64,000 nucleotides of DNA from the NCBI RefSeq assembly GCF_040412425.1, contig NC_089781.1, positions 50,272,227 to 50,336,226 of the forward strand, given 5' to 3'. Both the position numbers and the translations under genes were made by a program. The DNA comes from Macrobrachium rosenbergii (Eukaryota > Arthropoda > Malacostraca > Decapoda > Palaemonidae). This document shows, in pieces, positions 54,478 to 64,000 of the stretch. The notes below the pieces were generated by a model. The model made no database searches and was not told the DNA's origin. It saw only the letters and a program-made list of their open reading frames with translations. The number at the start of each line of letters is the position of its first letter. The stretch's first letter is position 1.

Positions 54478-56723
54478 TTAGATAAGAAAGAGCACCAAGT
54501 CTCCCTCTTCTTCAGAGTGGCCCATGGCAATTTGGGAAGAGGGAGGAAAGTTCCCAGTTGCCTGCCGCATCATGGATAGCAATGTCGGTGCAGGTAAGGA
54601 ATCCTGTGATTCTCTCCAAGACGCGTCTTCTGCAATATTGGCCTGCTCAACTTGTTTAAAAATAGCTCCCATTGACCAATCGAGAAAACTGACAATCTCT
54701 AGGAGCTTGTAGAGGTTTTTGGAAAGGTGTTCTACATCCAGTGCAGAAAAGAAAGTCTTGGCAGCTTCAAGGAAATGCGTCTTGAAGGGTCCACAAGGGG
54801 CCAAAGTCCCTTGCAATCTCCCCTTGTGCTGAGATTGCAGAGCCTAGTGAAGGAGAAGTTCCTGTGCTGTAATAATTTTGCCTCCTTTTCGACAGCTTTG
54901 AAGGAGGGTACGCAAAAGACGCTTTACCAGAGGATCTCTTAGCTTCCAACCAAGCCTCTTACCTCCTTCAAGGCTTTCTTGGAGGTGGTGGAGAGCACCA
55001 ATTTGGGAAGGGAAGTGATAGAACACTGCTTTCCCAGTTGCAACGTGGAATTCGGGGAAGAGGGGGCTGTCGGCTGAAAATGTTGAGGGTACGACTGCAG
55101 CAGAAAGTTGAGCAGAGAAGCGTAATGAGAAGAAGGCACTGAGTCAACGGGACCTTCCTCTTCACCAGAAAGAATCGGTTCCGTGCCAAGATCGTCCAGG
55201 AGTTGAGGAAGAACAACTTCTTGGTCCCCAGGAATACAAAGCACTTTGCAGACTACCTTTTCTAGCTTCTCTTCCAGCAGACTAGATTCCTGGAAAGGTG
55301 AGGATGAAGCCAAAGGAGCAGACACTTCCTGTGTAGGAGGAGGAGGAAGAGGCAGGGGAACTTGAGGCAGATCCTTCTGGAGAGGGCTAGGCATCTTGAA
55401 TGACTTAGGTGACTTGGGAGGGAGCGTCTGAAATGCATCTTCTTGATCAAAATCCCATGCTGAGTAACCAGGTGTAGGGCTAGCTGTCCTTTTCTTACAG
55501 AGTTTAGGGTCCCTAGGGCAGGAATTATCAGAAGATTGCCTCTTTAAGGGTCGAGAGGCATGATCCCACTTGCGATGACGAGGATGGGGAGGATCTGAAG
55601 AGCTGGAAGATGAAGAGACTGAAGATGAACTGCTGCTACTCTCATCTGAAGAACTTACCCTTAGGGAGTGACGTTTGAAGTCGAACGTCTTTGATGAAGA
55701 TTCTGGGGACACAATCCTGTGGTCATGGGGAAAGGACGTCGGCGATGTCGAGAAGAGCGGCTGGAGAGTCGATGGAGAAACACTCGATGGATCTCACTCT
55801 TCAAAGCCTTGCGACATTCACTTTGCGACTCTTGATGAGTGATCAGAAAGGATGGAGACCAGCTTTTTGATGCTGAGATGGTTCCGAGTCAAGCAGTTTA
55901 TGTCTTTTGACATTAGGACTAAGGCTTTTGGAGGTGCCTTTGAGGGACGAAAGCCTGCTCGTGGGCAAGAATTTCTGACCTTTTGGACAGAAGAGCGCGG
56001 ACTGTTCTTCTAGCCTCAGAAGGGATGGCGGGACAGCTGCCTTTGCTCAAAAGAGTCAGAAAAACGAGCAGACTCACCTGAAACACGATCACGAACACCA
56101 CTGTTATCACCAGCACTGACATAATCACCAACACTAACGTCCGGACTATGGCGCGAACGCACTAAACTTAAGACAGAATCCATGAAAACGTTCATTTGCG
56201 CTTCCATTTGAGTTCTGAAGAGATCAAAATCTGATTTATCAGCCTCGAGGCTGGGCTTGGCTTTAGGGAAAACATACTGGGAAGCTGGTGAAGAAGAGGG
56301 GGGAATAGGAGGAGGGGAAAGAGCAGCGGTGAGAAGAGAGGAGGAGGAAGGAACAGCCGTGTAAAGGGGATGACGCTGATGCCACCACAAAGGAAAAAGT
56401 TGGCCTAGCTTCCTTGACGATGGAGAACAGTTTGCAAATGTCTGGTGGACAGAAAAGCCTTCCTATCCCTATCCTGGTGGACAGAAGATAACCAGCTTTA
56501 CCTGATGGGAAATTGTCGTGTGCCAAAACTCCTGACCCCATTCAATACACTCACTGCATGTGTTCTCCTGGGAACACTCCTCAGAAAGGATGGAGAGTTT
56601 GCCCCCTACAGGCCATACACAAAGAGTGGCGGTCGTCAGTAAGTTTAAGTTTAACAAGTTTAGAAGAGCACAAATTCCCTGACAGAAGCAAACTCTAGAC
56701 CCAGAGAAGCTGGAATCCGACAT
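54478..56723 (-). pseudogene. DIRS copy 4 gag (frame-broken, with satellite pieces)
   Basis: The start at 56,723 reads MSDSSFSGSRVC; CMACRGQ at about 56,620 matches the Cys-rich motif of copy 3. The largest frame, 55,712-54,939 (257 codons), begins MSPESSSKTFDF with a long Ser run, then Pro-rich PLPLPPPPTQ, then LPKLVLSTTSKKALKEV. 54,816-54,478 has AAKTFFSALDVEHLSKNLYK, shared with copies 1 and 3. Words of the 69-bp satellite lie at about 55,838-55,890, 56,405-56,490 and 56,569-56,600, where copy 3 has unrelated or native sequence. At least four frame changes. Confidence 0.7.
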
Positions 56724-57054
56724 AGCTACCTGAGATTTCATGGGACCTAAGCTAGCTAGGTTAACAAACAAGACACTGAGTACTTCACCAAAAAGAGACC
56801 CCAGAAAGAAGCGCTGAGATGGTTCCAGAGCTGAAGTGAATCCAAACAGTTTGAATGTGTCTGGTGGACAGAAGATAGGCGGATGGTGCGAGATGCGTTG
56901 CAATGTCTGGTGGACAGAAGATAGGCCGATGGTGATTGAAAACTGCAATGATAGGCTGGCTGTTTACTGGTCTAGTCTCCTTCCCACTCCCCACAGAAGA
57001 TAGGCGACATCCGGTGGGGTGGAGAACAGTTTGATGTCTGGTGGACAGAAGATC
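56724..57054 (-). other. DIRS copy 4 5' UTR with embedded satellite words
   Basis: Noncoding. Contains GCTGAGATGGTTCC at 56,811, GTCTGGTGGACAGAAGATAG at about 56,858 and again at about 56,904, AGAAGATAGG at about 56,995, and GGTGGACAGAAGAT at about 57,039: pieces of the 69-bp unit separated by other sequence. Confidence 0.7.
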
Positions 57055-57170
57055 TGAGACGCCAAATTATATCAGCGTTACCAAACAAAGTTTGAAAAAT
57101 ATATCTCGGACGTGTCGAAATTTAAGATATTAAAGCTTTTACAGTGTTTTGGTAAGGCATTATAATGAAA
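57055..57170 (-). repeat. DIRS copy 4 5' inverted terminal repeat
   Basis: On the plus strand it reads from CGCCAAATTATATCAGCGTT to GTTTTGGTAAGGCATTATAA; inverse of 50,441-50,534. Confidence 0.85.
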
Positions 57171-57504
57171 TTAAATATCCTATTACATTTGTTTTAACAG
57201 TTTGTTTTTACTGCAACAAGTGGAAAGTCTGTAAGATTCCCTGATTTTACAGCTTTTCAAGACTAATTTGTCTAACTTGCATGATCAGAAAGGATTCAGA
57301 GGCAATTATCAATGAGTTCACTAGTCAGTGGATTTGACTGAAAAGCATGTACATTTTTTAACAATGAAAAACCTGGTCTTTCAACTGCTTTGAGGTTCTA
57401 AATGCTAAGCAACCACGGTGTTTTGAGGGATAATCAATATATTTCCTGTGATTCGGTATGTGCCAGAAAGGATCAACTCCTGCAATGTCCCAGGAAAAGG
57501 AAAA
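57171..57504. other. Spacer between DIRS copy 4 and satellite
   Basis: AT-rich. Short pieces such as TGATCAGAAAGGATTCAGAG (57,281) and CAGAAAGGATCAACTCCTGC (57,471) already resemble the satellite. No gene. Confidence 0.4.
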
Positions 57505-60500
57505 CTCAGAAAGGATGGGATAGTCGTGGACAGAAGATAGGCTGAGATGGTTCCATGGTGATCAGAAAGGAAAGTCCAGTGGACAGAAGATAGGCTGAGA
57601 TGGTTCCATGGTGATCACAAAGGATACAGTACAGATAGGCTAAGATTCATGGGTAGCGTCAGAAAGGATGGAGAACAGTTTAGACAGAAAGGCTGAGAGA
57701 TGCAAAGACCAGTGGATAGAAGATAGGCTGAGATGGTTCCATGGTGATCACAAAGGATGGAGAACAGTTTGCAATGTCTGGTGGACAGAAGATAGTTTGG
57801 CTGGTGGACAGAAGAGATGGTTCCATGGTGATCAGAAAGGATGGAGAACAGTTTGCAATGTCTGGTGGACAGAAGATAGGCTGAGATGGTTCCATGGTGA
57901 TCAGAAAGGATGGAGACCAGTTTGATAGGCTGAATGTCCCGGAGGACAGAAGATAGGCTGAGATGGTTCCATGGATGATCGGTGGACAGAAGAGGATGGG
58001 TTCCATGGTGATCAGAAAGGATGGAGAACAGTTTGCAATGTCGGTGGACAGAAGAGGCTGAGATGGAAGAAAGGATGGAGATGGTTCTGAGATGGTTCCA
58101 TGGTGATCACAAAGGATGGAGAACAGTTTGCAATGTCTGGTGGACAGAAGATAGGCTGAGATAGGCTGAGAAGTTCCATGGTGATCAGAAAGGATGGAGA
58201 CCAGTTTGCAATGTCTGGTGGACAGAAGATAGGCTGAGATGGTTCCATGGTGATCAGAAAGGATGGAGAACAGTTTGCAATGTCTGGTGGACAGAAGATA
58301 GGCTGAGATCGTTCCATGGTGATCAGAAAGGATGGAGAACAGTTTGCAATGTCTGGTGGACAGAAGATAGGCTGAGATGGTTCCATGGTGTGATCAGAAA
58401 AGGCTGGATGGATGGTATCAGTTTGCAATGTTCCATGGTGATCAGAAAGGATGGTGTGGACAGAAGATAGGCTGAGATGGTTCCATGGTGATCAGAAAGG
58501 ATGAAGTGAGTTTGCAATGTCTGGTGGAAGGCTGAGAGGATGGAGAACAGTTTGCAATGTCCGGTGGACAGAAGATAGGCTGAGATGGTTCCATGGTGAT
58601 CACAAAGGATGGAGAACAGTTTGCAATGTCCGGTGGACAGAAGATAGGCTGAGATGGTTCCATGGTGATCACAAAGGATGGAGAACAGTTTGCAATGTCC
58701 GGTGGACAGAAGATAGGCTGAGATGGTTCCATGGTGATCAGAAAGGATGGAGACCAGTTTGCAATGTCTGGTGGACAGAAGACCCTGAGATGGTTCCATG
58801 GTGATCAGAAAGGATGGAGAACAGTTTGCAATGTCGGTGGACAGAAGATAGGCTGGCTCAGAGAATGGTTTCCATGGTGATCAGAAAGGATGGAGAACAG
58901 TTTGGTGGACAGAAGATAGGCTGAGATGGTTCCATGGTGATCAGAAAGGATGGAGAACAGTTTGCAATGTCTGGTGGACAGAAGATAGGCTGAGATGGTT
59001 CCATGGTGCAGAAAGGATGGAGAACAGTTTGCAATGTCTGGTGGACAGAAGATAGGCGTTCCATGGTGATCAGAAAGGATGGAGAACAGTTTGCAATGTC
59101 TGGTGGACAGAAGATAGGCTGAGATGGTTCCATGGTGATCAGAAAGGATGGAGAACAGTTTGCAGAAGATAGGCTGAGATGGTTCTGTGTGGAAAGGAAG
59201 AGTTTGCAAGCCTGAGATAGTTCCATGGTGATAGGCTGAGATCAGAAAGGATGGAGAACTGTTTGCAATGTCCGGTGGACAGAAGATAGGCTGAGATGGT
59301 TCCATGGTGATCACAAAGGATGGAGAACAGTTTGCAATGTCCTGGTGGACAGAAGATAGGCTGAGATGGTTCCATGGTGATCCAGAAAGGATCAGAAATG
59401 GATGGAGAAGATAGTTTGTTCCATGGTGTCTGGAGAACAGTTTGGTGGACAGAAGATAGGCTGAGATGGTTCCATGGTGATCAGAAAGGATGGAGAACAG
59501 TTTGCAATGTCCGGTGGACAGAAGATAGGCTGAGATGGTTCCATGGTGATCAGAAAGGATGGAAAACAGTTTGCAATGTCTGGTGGACAGAAGATAGGCT
59601 GAGATGGTTCCATGGTGATCAGAAAGGATGGAGAACAGTTTGCAATGTCCGGTGGACAGAAGATAGCCTGAGATGGTTCCATGGTGATCAGAAAGGATGG
59701 AGAACAGTTTGCAATGTCTGGTGGACAGAAGATACCCTGAGATGGTTCCATGGTGATCAGAAAGGATGGAGAACAGTTTGCAATGTCCGTGGACAGAAGA
59801 TAGCCTGAGATGGTTCCATGATGATCAGAAAGGATGAAGAACAGTTTGCAATGTCTGGTGGACAGAAGATAGGCTGAGATGGTTCCATGGTGATCAGAAA
59901 GGATGGAGAACAGTTTGCAATGTCTGGTGGACAGAAGATAGGCTGAGATGGTTCCATGGTGATCAGAAAGGATGGAGAATAGTTTGCAATGTCAGAAGGT
60001 GGACAGAAGATAGGCTGAGATCGTTCCACAGTGATCAGAAAGGATGGAGAACAGTTTGCAATGTCCGGTGGACAGAAGTAGGCTGAGATGGTTCCATGGT
60101 TGACAGAAGATAGGCTGTCTGGTGGACAGAAGATAGGCTGAGATGGTTCCATGGTGATCAGAAAGGATGGAGAACAGTTTGCAATGTCTGGACAGAAGTA
60201 GGCTGAGATGGTTCCATGGTGAAGAAAGGATGAGATCGTCCCAGAAGATAGGCTGAGATGATCAGACAAAGATGGAGAACAGTTTGAACAGTTTGCAATG
60301 TCCGTGGACAGAAGATAGGCTGAGATGGTTCCATGGTGTGATCACAATGTCTGGTGGGATGGAGATGGTTCCATGGTGAAAGGAGCAATTTGCAATGTCT
60401 GAGATGGTGGACAGAAGATAGGCTGAGGCTGAGATCCATGGTGGTTCCATGGTGGTTCCATGGTGATCAGAAAGGATGGAGAACAGTTTGCAAAGTCTGG

Positions 60501-63500
60501 TGGACAGAAGATAGGCCTAGATTTTTCCATGGTGATCAGAAAGGATGGAGAACAGTTTGCAATGTCTGGTGGACAGAAGATAGGCTGAATGGTTCCATGG
60601 TGATCAGAAAGGATGGGGAACAGTTTGCAATGTCTGGTGGACAGAAGATAGGCTGAGATGGTTCCATGGTGATCAGAAAGGATGGAGAACAGTTTGCAAT
60701 GTCCGGTGGACAAAAAGATAGGCTGAGATGGTTCCATGGTGATCAGAAAGGATGGGGAACAGTTTGCAATGTCCGGTGGACAGAAGATAGGCTGAGATCG
60801 TTCCATGGTGATCAGAAAGGATGGAGAACAGTTTGCAATGTCCAGTGGACAGAAGATAGGCAATGTCTGGTGAGATAGGGTTCCATGGTGATCAGAAAGG
60901 ATGGAGAACAGGATGGGGAAGAAGTTTGCAATGTTCCATGGTCAGAAAGGATGGAGAACAGTTTGCAATGGTGGACAGAAGATAGGCTGTTCCATGGTGA
61001 TCAGAAAGGATTCCATGTCTGGTGGACAGAAGATAGGCTGAGATGGTTCCATGGTGATCAGAAAGGATGGGGAACAGTTTGCAATGTCTGGTGGACAGAA
61101 GATAGGCTGAGATGGTTCCATGGTCATCAGAAAGGATGTGGACAGAAGGCAGTTTTGCAATGTCCGGTGGACAAAAGATAGGCTGAGATCGTTCCATGGT
61201 GATCAGAAAGGATGGAGAACAGTTTGCAATGTCTGGTGGACAGAAGATAGGCTGAGATGGTTCCATGGTGATCACAAAGGATGGGGAACAGTTTGCAATG
61301 TCCGGTGGACCATGGTGATCTGGTGGAAGGATGGCTGAGATGGAACAGTTTGCAATGATGGAGAACAGTTTGCAATGGACAGAAGATAGGCTGAGATGGT
61401 TCCAGAAAGGATGGTGATCTGAGATGGTTCCATGGTGATCAAAGGATGGGGAACAGTTTGCAATGTCCTGAGTGGACAGAAGAAGATAGGCTGAGATGGT
61501 TCCAGATCACAAAGGGATGGATAGGTTCCATGGTGCAATGGACAGAAGATAGGCTGAGATGGTTCCAAAGGATGGGGCAATGTCCGGTGGACAGAAGATA
61601 GGCTGAGAGTTTGCAATGTCCGGTGGACACAAAGGAGAAGATAGGCTGGCTCACAAAGGAGATGGTTCCATGGTGATGGTTCCATGGTGACAAAGGATGG
61701 AGAAACAGAAGTTTGCAATGGTTCCATGGTCAAAGGTGGACAGCAAAGACAGAAGATAGGCTGAGATGGTTCCATGTGATCAGAAAGGATGGTGGACAGA
61801 AGATAGGCTGAGATGGTTCCATGGTGATCAGAAAGGATGGAGAAAGTTTGCAGTTTGAGATGGTTCCATGGTGATCAGAAAGGATGGAGAACAGTTTCTG
61901 GTGGACAGAAGATATCACAAAGGGCTGAGATGGTTCCATGGTGATCACAAAGGATGGAGAACAGTTTGCAATGTCTGGTGGACAGAAGATAGGCTGAGAT
62001 GGTTCCATGGTGATCAGAAAGGATGGAGAACAGTTTGCAAGTTAGGCTGAGAAATGTCCAGAAAGGTGGACAGTTTGAAGATAGAAGCTGAGATGGTTCC
62101 ATGGTGATCAGAAAGGATGGAGAACAGTTTGCAATGTCTGGTGGACAGAAGATAGGCTGAGATGGTTCCATGGTGATCAGAAAGGATGGAGAACAGTTTG
62201 CAATGTCTGGTGGACAGAAGATAGGCTGAGATGGTTCCATGGTGATCAGAAAGGATGGAGAACAGTTTGCAATGTCCGGTGGACAGAAGATAGGCTGAGA
62301 TGGTTCCATGGTGATCAGAAAGGATGGAGAACAGTTTGCAATGTCCGGTGGACAGAAGATGGAGATGGTTCCAGGATCAGAAAGGATGGAGAACAGTTTG
62401 CAATGTCTGGTGGACAGAAGATAGGCTGAGATGGTTTGCAATGAGAACAGTTTCCAATGTGATCAGAAAGATAGGCTGAGATGGAGAACAGGTTCAGAAG
62501 ATAGGCTGAGATGGTTGGTGATCCAAAGGATGGTGAACAGTTTGCAATGTCCAGTGGACAGAAGATGTCTGGTAGAAGATAGGCTGAGATGGTTCCATGG
62601 TGATGGATGATCAATGTCCAGTGGACAGAAGATAGGCTGAGATGGTTCCATGGTGATCAGAAAGGATGGAGAACAGTTTGCAAGTTTGATGGTTCCAATC
62701 AGAAAGGATGGAGAACAGTTTCCGGTGGACAGAAGATCCAGTGCTGAGATTGTTCCATGGTGATCAGAAAGGATGGAGAACAGTTTGCAATGTCCGGTGG
62801 ACAGAAAGATCCATGGTGATCAGAAAGGATGGAGAACAGTTTGCAATGCTGAGATTGTTCCATGGTGATCAGAAAGGATGGTGAACAGTTTGCTGAGATG
62901 GTCACAAAGGATGGACAGAAGATGTGGCTGAGATTGTTCCATGGTGATCAGAAAGGATGGGATGGTGAAAAGGATGGAGAACAGTTTGCAATGTCTGGTG
63001 GACAGAAGATAGGCTGAGATTGTTCCATGGTGATCAGAAAGGATGGGAGTTTGCAATGTCCGGTGGACAGAAGATAGGCTGAGATGGTTCCATGGTGATC
63101 AGAAAGGATGGAGAACAGTTTGCAATGTCCGGTGGACAGAAGATAGGCTGAGATGGTTCCATGGTGATCACAAAGGATGGAGAACAGTTTGCAATGTGGT
63201 GATCAAAGGATGGAGTGGACTGAAAGATCCATGGTGATCACAAAGGATGGTTCCATGGAGAACAGTTTGCAAGGCTGAGATGGTTCCATGGTGATCACAA
63301 AGGATGGAGAACAGTTTGCAATGTCTGGTGGACAGAAGATAGGCTGAGATGGTTCCATGGTGATCACAAAGGATCAGTTTGCAATGTCCGGTGGACAGGA
63401 TGAAGAACAGTTTGCAATGTCTGGTGGACAGAAGATAGCCTGAGATGGTTCCATGGTGATCACAAAGGATGGAGAACAGTTTGCAATGTCTGGTGGACAG

Positions 63501-63756
63501 AAGATAGGCTGAGATGGTTCCATGGTGATCAGAAAGGATGAAGAACAGTTTGCAATGTCTGGTGGACAGAAGATAGCCTGAGATGGTTCCATGGTGATCA
63601 CAAAGGATGGAGAACAGTTTGCAATGTCTGGTGGACAGAAGATAGGCTGAGATCGTTCCATGGTGATCAGAAAGGATGGAGAACAGTTTGCAATGTCCAG
63701 TGGATAGAAGATAGACTGAGGTGGTTCTAAGGTGATCAGAAAGGATGAAGAACAGT
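57505..63756. repeat. 69-bp minisatellite array, about 90 unit-equivalents
   Basis: The unit runs GGTTCCATGGTGATCAGAAA, GGATGGAGAACAGTTTGCAA, TGTCTGGTGGACAGAAGATA, GGCTGAGAT: 69 bp (start-to-start 69 measured at 58,588 and 58,657). Common variants: GATCAC for GATCAG and GTCCGG for GTCTGG. Because 69 is 23 codons, frames stay open on both strands: the minus reads repeats of PSQPIFCPPDIANCSPSFLI, the plus WRTVCNVWWTEDRLRWFHGD. Long regular runs (57,840-58,380; 58,550-58,800; 59,440-59,970; 62,100-62,350; 63,060-63,700) alternate with scrambled stretches (60,180-60,450; 61,310-61,780; 62,440-63,050). No codon-level sign of selection, so treated as repeat, not gene. Confidence 0.95.
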
Positions 63757-64000
63757 TTATCATAAAACCAGCATTTAGAGAAGTATCAGGATCAAAGCCA
63801 ATATGATGGTTAAAAAAATATGACACAAATGAGGACAAAGACCAGACTGCAATCCAAGTGGCAAATGCCCAAGAAAGACCAGACAGAAAGAATGAATCCA
63901 TTTCCCCATCACCCACAGAGGGAAACCTAATAAAAACAATGATGAATGTTGATGATGATGATGGTGGTGGTGGTTGCAAGTCTACAGCTGAACCAGCTGA
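63757..64000. other. Flank after the satellite, with a short (GAT)n/(GGT)n run
   Basis: Unique-looking sequence. ATGTTGATGATGATGATGGT followed by GGTGGTGGTTG lies at about 63,945-63,977. The window ends before anything can be identified. Confidence 0.5.

Larger units (their letters stand above)
50401..57170 (-). mobile_element. DIRS-like retrotransposon copy 4 (structurally complete, 6.77 kb)
   Basis: Minus strand. Inverted terminal repeats 57,055-57,170 (5') and 50,401-50,534 (3'), internal complementary region 50,678-50,766, gag 56,723-54,478, RT 54,400-53,054, RNase H and methyltransferase-like domain about 53,073-52,140, tyrosine recombinase 52,099-51,275. This is the full DIRS set in the expected order, with no integrase or protease. 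The outer ends on the coding strand are TTTCATTATAATGCC and AAAAATGTCATTTT, and the complementary region contains these two ends joined through a shared TTT. Pol and recombinase are broken by only three one-base frameshifts; the gag part carries satellite-like pieces. Confidence 0.9.

Noticed and set aside
55120..55712. Ser-rich host nuclear protein
   Set aside because: It sits in the gag position of DIRS copy 4, and its C-terminal block recurs in copies 1 and 3.
57680..63979. Long open frames on both strands as a repeat-protein gene
   Set aside because: The unit is 69 bp, so openness is automatic. Frames break wherever units are irregular, and nothing marks a start, promoter or poly(A) signal.

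Overview
No host gene, rRNA, tRNA or CRISPR array could be supported in this window. It looks like intergenic heterochromatin-like DNA from an animal, most likely a decapod crustacean. The reasons are several DIRS1-like tyrosine-recombinase retrotransposons (a group reported as widespread in Decapoda), I-group LINEs with zinc-knuckle ORF1 and RNase H, very long (GA)n and (AT)n microsatellites, and many TA-flanked pogo/Tigger-like and mariner-like DNA transposons. The species assignment is inference.

Layout. 0.26-5.4 kb: damaged DIRS copy 1 (minus strand), split by two nested inverted-repeat elements (1.06-2.86 kb). 5.6-7.0 kb: dead Tc1/mariner element. 7.2-8.3 kb: (GA)n arrays. 8.9-17.5 kb: LINE A (5' part with ORF1) set inside the RNase H of LINE B; LINE B is itself hit by a 5'-truncated LINE D carrying a small TA-flanked MITE. 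17.5-21.5 kb: DIRS copy 2, split by a hAT-like fragment. 21.5-33.35 kb: a plus-strand Ty3/gypsy element whose 5' LTR holds a (TA)n tract invaded by a MITE and a 3.07-kb Tigger element, and whose gag holds a 1.2-kb TA-flanked element. 33.35-35.57 kb: a TTAA-flanked piggyBac-like element made mostly of 378-bp tandem repeats. 35.8-38.5 kb: MITEs, a foldback element and a tandem repeat. 39.2-40.1 kb: a very decayed DIRS-like stretch. 40.3-42.0 kb: a TA-flanked element full of (GA)n. 42.6-44.05 kb: LINE C, cut by a second piggyBac-like copy. 44.8-49.25 kb: DIRS copy 3. 50.4-57.17 kb: structurally complete DIRS copy 4, with inverted terminal repeats and internal complementary region. 57.5-63.76 kb: a 69-bp minisatellite of about 90 unit-equivalents, open on both strands because 69 is 23 codons.

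How the parts relate. Nine of the ten retroelements (five DIRS, four LINEs) point to the minus strand; only the gypsy element points to plus. Nearly all coding sequence is broken by frameshifts, stops or lost catalytic residues. DIRS copy 4 is the freshest: its RT motif is intact and three single-base frameshifts separate its pol and recombinase frames. The features most worth following are the gypsy domain order (protease after RNase H), the (GA)n expansion at the same ORF2 position in two LINE copies, satellite pieces scattered through DIRS copy 4, and several insertions that can be checked against an empty site inside this same window.
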